NCBI GenBank assembly: GCA_002298165.1
Contig: DBMI01000034.1
Location: 1,621 to 26,849, forward strand
Direction: 5' to 3'
Length of the DNA stretch: 25,229 bases
Source: Desulfarculales bacterium UBA702
GTDB lineage: Bacteria; Desulfobacterota; Syntrophobacteria; Syntrophobacterales; Syntrophobacteraceae
Each line of letters starts with the position of its first letter. Position 1 is the stretch's first letter. The notes under the pieces are model-generated. The model was not told the DNA's origin and searched no databases. It saw only the letters and a list, made by a program, of their open reading frames with translations. Below, in pieces: positions 21,025 through 25,229 of the stretch. A program made the translations under genes and the position numbers.

Positions 21025-23262
21025 GTGTCCTCCTATGTTGAACAAGATTACTCCGCAGGCTCGGACGGCAAGCCGGCAATTCAGCAGCCGGCCGGAGGAG
21101 CGCCCCTGAAGCTTACATCCAACTCACTGACAGTACTGAGAAAGCGCTATCTGGCCAAGGGCGAGGATGGCGAGGTTGCCGAGACACCAGAGGGGTTGTT
21201 TTGGAGGGTCGCATTGGCGATTGCCTCGGCTGACGCCGGATTCGAAGGCCCGGACGCAGTGATGGAGACCGCGAAAAAGTTCTACAATCTCATGACGTCC
21301 CTGGACTTCATGCCGAACTCGCCCACGCTCATGAACGCGGGGCGCCCACTCGGACAGCTTTCCGCATGTTTCGTTCTGCCGGTTGGCGACTCGATTGATT
21401 CGATTTTCGACGCGATCAAGCATGCGGCAATGATCCATAAGAGCGGCGGCGGGACCGGTTTTTCCTTTTCCCGCATACGTCCGGAAAATGACAAGGTCCT
21501 CTCGACCCAGGGGGTTGCGAGCGGCCCGGTTTCTTTCATGTCCGTTTTCGACGTCGCAACCGAGACAATCAAGCAGGGCGGCACCAGGCGCGGCGCCAAC
21601 ATGGGCATCCTCAGGGTGGACCATCCCGATATCCAGCGCTTTATCACCTGCAAGCATGATAACGAGCGCTTTACCAATTTCAATATTTCGGTCGCGGTGA
21701 CCGACGAATTCATGCGAGCGGTCGAGGCTGGAACCGATTATGCGCTGTTAAACCCGCGAACGGGCGAAGAGGTCGAAAGGATCGCCGCACGAGATGTATT
21801 CGAAACCATCGTCGATTCGGCCTGGAAGAACGGCGAGCCGGGGATCATATTCATCGATGCGATGAACCGCGACAATCCCACGCCCGAAATAGGTGAAATC
21901 GAGAGCACCAATCCCTGCGGAGAGCAGCCGCTCCTGCCTTACGAATCATGCAACCTGGGATCTATCAATCTGGCAAACATGGTCCTTGACGGCAAAATCG
22001 ATTACGCGCATCTCAAGGACGTGGTCTGGGCGACGGTGCACTTCCTGGATAACGTTATCGAGGCCAACAAGTACCCGCTTCCAAAAATAGATGAGCTGAC
22101 CAGGGGCAATCGCAAGATCGGCCTTGGGGTCATGGGATTCGCGGATCTTCTGATCGAGCTTGGCATTCCGTATAACTCGGAAAAAGCGGTCAAGACGGCG
22201 GAAGAGGTTATGGGATTCATCCAGCATGAATCCAAAGCAGCTTCGATCCATCTTGGAAAGACCAGGGGTAATTTCCCCAACTATTCCGGCTCGATTTACG
22301 ACAGGCCGGAATCTCCCCACATGAGAAACGCCACAACGACGACGATCGCCCCCACTGGCACAATCAGCATCATTGCCGGGTGTTCGGGCGGGATCGAGCC
22401 GATATTTGCAATCAGCTTCGTTCGCAAGGTGCTCGACGGCGCCGAACTCGTTGAAGCTCATCCGCAATTCCAGAAAATAGCCAAGGAACGCGGCTTCTAT
22501 TCGGAAGACCTCATGAGGAGGATAGCCGAAAAAGGCGGAATTCAAAAATTCGCGGAAATTCCGGAAGATGTGCGCAATGTTTTCGTCGTCTCGCATGAAG
22601 TTGATCCGGAATGGCACATACGCATTCAGGCGGCATTCCAGAAGTACACGGATAACGCTGTCAGCAAGACGATCAACTTTGGCTTCGATGCCACCACCGA
22701 AGATGTCTACAATGCGTACATCATGGCTTTCAAAACAGGATGCAAAGGCCTGACGATCTACCGCGACGGAAGCCGTGACGTCCAGGTTTTGAATATTCAG
22801 CGAAAGAACTATCCGCAGGTAGAACCCCGTCCGCGCCCGGACATGACAACGGGAGTAACGGAGCGCGTAAACACCGGCTGCGGGAAGCTCTACGTTACGA
22901 TCAACTCCGACGAGCACGGCTTCTGCGAAGTCTTCGCTCAGATGGGAAAAGCCGGCGGCTGCGCCTACTCGCAAATCGAGGCCACCAGCAGGCTCATCTC
23001 CCTTGCACTCCGCTCGGGCGTAAAGGTCGAGGCAATCATTAAGCAGCTCATCGGCATTCGCTGCCCGTCGCCCACCTGGAGAAACGGCGAGCAGGTGGTC
23101 TCCTGCTCCGACGGTATAGCCAAGGTGCTTAACCAGCGCTCCGAAGCCAAAATAGCGGCCGTATCCGATGTCATGGGCGCGTGCCCCGACTGTGGAGGCG
23201 CGGTGGAACACGAAGGCGGCTGCATTGTATGCCGCTCGTGCGGGTTTTCGCGGTGCAGTTAG
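21025..23262 (+). CDS. nrdJ: Adenosylcobalamin-dependent (class II) ribonucleotide reductase
   Basis: This enzyme reduces ribonucleotides to deoxyribonucleotides using a B12-derived radical, with no need for oxygen or a second subunit. It has about 745 residues. Motifs are DFMPNSPTLMNAG and QLSACFVLP (redox Cys), KSGGGTGFSFSRIRP, ESTNPCGEQPLLPYESCNLGSINL (active-site Asn-x-Cys-x-Glu), and TTTIAPTGTISIIAGCSGGIEP. A TSCPD-type domain (CGKLYVTINSDEHGFCEVF) and a zinc-ribbon end (CPDCGG ... CIVCRSCGFSRC) follow and probably carry the C-terminal redox cysteines. The frame is open from ATG 21001, but GTG 21025 has GGAGG eight bases upstream and lies downstream of the predicted transcription start. 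It is monocistronic with its own terminator. Confidence 0.95.
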   Translation: MSSYVEQDYSAGSDGKPAIQQPAGGAPLKLTSNSLTVLRKRYLAKGEDGEVAETPEGLFWRVALAIASADAGFEGPDAVMETAKKFYNLMTSLDFMPNSPTLMNAGRPLGQLSACFVLPVGDSIDSIFDAIKHAAMIHKSGGGTGFSFSRIRPENDKVLSTQGVASGPVSFMSVFDVATETIKQGGTRRGANMGILRVDHPDIQRFITCKHDNERFTNFNISVAVTDEFMRAVEAGTDYALLNPRTGEEVERIAARDVFETIVDSAWKNGEPGIIFIDAMNRDNPTPEIGEIESTNPCGEQPLLPYESCNLGSINLANMVLDGKIDYAHLKDVVWATVHFLDNVIEANKYPLPKIDELTRGNRKIGLGVMGFADLLIELGIPYNSEKAVKTAEEVMGFIQHESKAASIHLGKTRGNFPNYSGSIYDRPESPHMRNATTTTIAPTGTISIIAGCSGGIEPIFAISFVRKVLDGAELVEAHPQFQKIAKERGFYSEDLMRRIAEKGGIQKFAEIPEDVRNVFVVSHEVDPEWHIRIQAAFQKYTDNAVSKTINFGFDATTEDVYNAYIMAFKTGCKGLTIYRDGSRDVQVLNIQRKNYPQVEPRPRPDMTTGVTERVNTGCGKLYVTINSDEHGFCEVFAQMGKAGGCAYSQIEATSRLISLALRSGVKVEAIIKQLIGIRCPSPTWRNGEQVVSCSDGIAKVLNQRSEAKIAAVSDVMGACPDCGGAVEHEGGCIVCRSCGFSRCS

Positions 23263-23285
23263 CATTCGAGTTGTAATTTTTTTGG

Positions 23286-23313
23286 GGCGGGCCAATGGCC
23301 CGCCTTTTATTTT
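23286..23313 (+). terminator. Intrinsic terminator of nrdJ
   Basis: A perfect 8 bp stem GGCGGGCC (23286-23293) / GGCCCGCC (23297-23304) with loop AAT is followed by TTTTATTTT (23305-23313). It lies 23 bases after the nrdJ stop and ends right before the TPR gene. Confidence 0.92.
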
Positions 23314-23337
23314 GTGTCGACGGAGTTGACTGGATTC

Positions 23338-24339
23338 ATGAAAGATCTGCTGCGGGCTTTTTTCCTGAATCTAAGACTACTATGGAACCGTGTAGTTTTC
23401 TGGAGTTTTCCTACCTCTGAGGAAAGCTACTATGCTCAGATCGGGTTGATTTACTTTGAAAAAATGAACTATAGGAAAGCGATTTCCTGCTTTCTGAAAT
23501 CAGAAAAATCTCATGGTCGTCGGGAGGTTAGCCTATCGAGATTTAATACTTACTATTTGGGCCATTCCTACTTGAACCTCGGAAATCTGATAAAAGCCAT
23601 TGAATACCTGGAAAATTACTCAAAGCTTTCCAAGAAAGATCCACAAATACCGTCTTTGATTGGTCAGTGCTATTTCCTGGTTGGAGACTGCGGGGCAGCA
23701 TTGGAATGGCATGAGCGGGCATTGGCGGAAAACCCGGAATCTCCTGAAACGCGAATCGAGATGTCCGAGATATTGACCAGGTTGGGTCGAAAAGAAGAAG
23801 CTTTGTCGAAATTGAGGGAAACAAAGTCCATGATTCACGGGCAATTCTCCCTGGGGATCCTGCAAAGCCTGAAGTTGCGTATAAACGGGGACTTGGCGCA
23901 CGCAATAGATGTATTAGAGGATTTGGCATCTCAGCCTGATTCAGAATGGAACCACACGGAATTTTTCCATAAAATTGATGCCTATATGTTCCTCTCCGAA
24001 TTTTGGAAAGAATCTGGAAATCCTGAAGCATGCCTCAATAGCATTCTTTCAGCTTATGAGAGAAATAATAATGACTTGCGCATTATCTTTGCCCTGGCCG
24101 ATGAGTATGGCGAGCAAGGTATTCAACTCGATACAGCGCTCTCACTCATAAACCGAGCCTTGGAATGTCAACCTGAAAACCCCCTGTTCCTAAATACCAA
24201 GGGGCTCGTGTTATTTAAGATGGGCCGAAAAGACGAAGCCCGGCCGGCATTCGAAAAATGCTTTGAATTACATCCCAATTGTGAAGAGGCCAAAAAGAAT
24301 TACAGCCTGATTCTGGAAGATGACCAACGGAACAACTGA
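23338..24339 (+). CDS. Tetratricopeptide-repeat protein
   Basis: This protein of about 333 residues consists mostly of helical TPR units: YYAQIGLIYFEKMNYRKAISCFLKSE, YYLGHSYLNLGNLIKAIEYLENY, SLIGQCYFLVGDCGAALEWHERALAENP, RIEMSEILTRLGRKEEALSKL, and near the end FLNTKGLVLFKMGRKDEARPAFEKCFELHP. TPR proteins are protein-interaction scaffolds; no catalytic domain or clear signal peptide is present, although the N-terminus (LLRAFFLNLRLLWNRVVFWSFP) is aromatic and could associate with membrane. An in-frame GTG at 23314 abuts the nrdJ terminator, so ATG 23338 is preferred. The base composition is clearly more AT-rich than the flanking genes, a possible sign of recent transfer. It is followed closely by endonuclease V. 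Confidence 0.85.
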   Translation: MKDLLRAFFLNLRLLWNRVVFWSFPTSEESYYAQIGLIYFEKMNYRKAISCFLKSEKSHGRREVSLSRFNTYYLGHSYLNLGNLIKAIEYLENYSKLSKKDPQIPSLIGQCYFLVGDCGAALEWHERALAENPESPETRIEMSEILTRLGRKEEALSKLRETKSMIHGQFSLGILQSLKLRINGDLAHAIDVLEDLASQPDSEWNHTEFFHKIDAYMFLSEFWKESGNPEACLNSILSAYERNNNDLRIIFALADEYGEQGIQLDTALSLINRALECQPENPLFLNTKGLVLFKMGRKDEARPAFEKCFELHPNCEEAKKNYSLILEDDQRNN

Positions 24340-24380
24340 CCATCAGCAGCTGGTTGTCTGATGAAAAGGATTGCTTCAGT

Positions 24381-25058
24381 TTGGATTGCAATAAATGGGA
24401 CCTCTCGCCCAAAGAAGCGATAGAACTCCAGAAGCAACTTGCCGGTCAGGTTGCCATCAAGCCTCTGCCCTCACGCTTCAAGGTAATCGGTGCAGCCGAT
24501 ATCGCCTATTCCAAGACCACCGACAAACTGATTGCCGTAATGCTGACATTCCGATGGCCGGACCTGTCGCCTCTCGAATCGGCGCACATCATATCGCGAG
24601 CCGAGTTTCCCTATGTTCCCGGCCTTTTGTCCTTCAGGGAAGTCCCCCCGCTAATTGAGACTTGCCAAAAGTTGATTAGAAAACCCGATGTCCTCCTTTG
24701 CGACGGGCAGGGCATAGCCCATCCGCGAAGGTTTGGGTTTGCCGCGCACCTTGGGCTTTGCCTCGGCATCCCGACTGTCGGGTGCGCCAAAAGCAGGTTG
24801 TGCGGCGAACATGCTCCATTCAGCCTCAAAAAAGGGCGCAGTGCGGCACTGATGCTTGGCGAAGAGCAGGTTGGCCTGGTTTACTGCTCCAGGGACGGTG
24901 TAAAGCCCCTCTATATCTCTCCGGGCCACCTGTCCGACATCCCTTCCGCCAAAAAGCTGGTTTCGAGGTGCATCTGCCGCTACCGGATACCCGAGCCGCT
25001 CAGATTTGCGCACAACCTCGCAACCCGCCTGCGCGTTGAAATGGCCGGTAAACAATAA
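24381..25058 (+). CDS. nfi: Endonuclease V (deoxyinosine 3'-endonuclease)
   Basis: Endonuclease V nicks DNA one nucleotide 3' of deoxyinosine produced by adenine deamination, starting alternative excision repair. Using TTG 24381 the protein has 225 residues, close to the 223 of E. coli Nfi. Catalytic acids match the family: GAADIAYS (Asp40), the wedge segment FPYVPGLLSFREVPPL (Glu87) and LLCDGQGIAHPRRFGFAAHLG (Asp108). TVGCAKSRLCG and PLYISPGHLSDI complete the fold. The frame is open to a TTG at 24354, but AAAGGA lies ten bases before 24381 and the family N-terminus is short, so the later start is favoured; the call is not certain. It follows the TPR gene by 14-41 bases depending on the start. 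Confidence 0.9.
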   Translation: MDCNKWDLSPKEAIELQKQLAGQVAIKPLPSRFKVIGAADIAYSKTTDKLIAVMLTFRWPDLSPLESAHIISRAEFPYVPGLLSFREVPPLIETCQKLIRKPDVLLCDGQGIAHPRRFGFAAHLGLCLGIPTVGCAKSRLCGEHAPFSLKKGRSAALMLGEEQVGLVYCSRDGVKPLYISPGHLSDIPSAKKLVSRCICRYRIPEPLRFAHNLATRLRVEMAGKQ

Positions 25059-25122
25059 CTTTTAACGATGCGGTGGGCACGATCAAACGCAGTGGCGCGC
25101 CCTACGCCTTCTAAGACGCCGG

Positions 25123-25147
25123 ATTCCCGCCAGAAGCATGCGGGAAT
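25123..25147. repeat. REP-like palindrome
   Basis: ATTCCCGC (25123-25130) and GCGGGAAT (25140-25147) form a perfect inverted pair. The sequence is of the GGATTCCCGC...GCGGGAATGAC type that recurs in intergenic spaces of many bacterial genomes. It lies in the 171-base gene-free end of the window, downstream of endonuclease V. Confidence 0.55.
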
Positions 25148-25229
25148 GACGTTCATCAGCTTCGTACCGCGCAATTTTGCTTAGCATTTTTCGAGAAACC
25201 TATTTGGGCAACAGCCCCTCCTGACCACG

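Noticed and set aside
21946..23295. Long minus-strand open frame (449 codons) opposite nrdJ
   Set aside because: It is a mirror of the strongly conserved nrdJ reading frame in GC-rich DNA. Its translation shows no domain and the composition is unnatural (many Arg/His).

Overview
The window looks like chromosome from an anaerobic, GC-rich Gram-negative bacterium, most likely Desulfobacterota (former Deltaproteobacteria, perhaps Syntrophobacter-like). The reasons are a complete-looking [NiFe]-hydrogenase maturation locus, a B12-dependent class II ribonucleotide reductase, oxygen-labile radical-SAM and quinolinate synthase enzymes, and lipoprotein signals. The assignment is an inference from gene content; no rRNA or marker phylogeny was available. 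I saw no tRNA, rRNA, CRISPR array, transposase or prophage gene.

Layout. 1-1795: a Tat-exported hemerythrin-like protein and an EamA/DMT permease. 1818-3500 (minus): an orphan B12-binding radical-SAM protein. 3504-4080: a non-coding stretch with a candidate structured small RNA ending in a strong orphan terminator, then a promoter overlapped by a CIRCE (HrcA) operator. 4081-5754: a heat-shock cluster of two small heat-shock proteins and a shortened DnaJ-type co-chaperone. 5897-7012: a membrane acyltransferase-like protein. 7200-14085: hypA-hypB-hypF-hypD-hypE followed closely by a cysteine-rich PflX/AmmeMemoRadiSam-type radical-SAM gene; hypC is absent. 14411-16165 (minus): maf and nadA. 16469-16783: a small lipoprotein. 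17098-19214 (minus): asd-rsmD-coaD, an apparent operon. 19401-20357 (minus): a membrane-anchored peptidase-MA-type metalloprotease. 21025-23262: nrdJ with its own promoter and terminator. 23338-25058: a TPR protein, visibly more AT-rich than its surroundings, and endonuclease V.

How the parts work together. The hyp genes build the Fe(CN)2CO and nickel parts of [NiFe]-hydrogenases encoded outside the window. HypF and HypE make the cyanide ligand, HypD (normally with HypC) assembles it on iron, and HypA and HypB insert nickel. The two Hsp20 genes and the DnaJ-like gene form a protein-quality-control unit that the CIRCE element places under HrcA repression. NadA, CoaD, Asd, RsmD, Maf and NrdJ are housekeeping.

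The intergenic spaces carry several kinds of short palindromic repeat: two copies of a multi-hairpin element, two inverted copies of a 26-27 bp palindrome, a 168 bp MITE-like element, a perfect 12 bp hairpin and a REP-like palindrome. The least explained items are the orphan structured RNA candidate at 3587-3743, the radical-SAM gene attached to the hyp cluster in the absence of hypC, and the orphan B12 radical-SAM protein.
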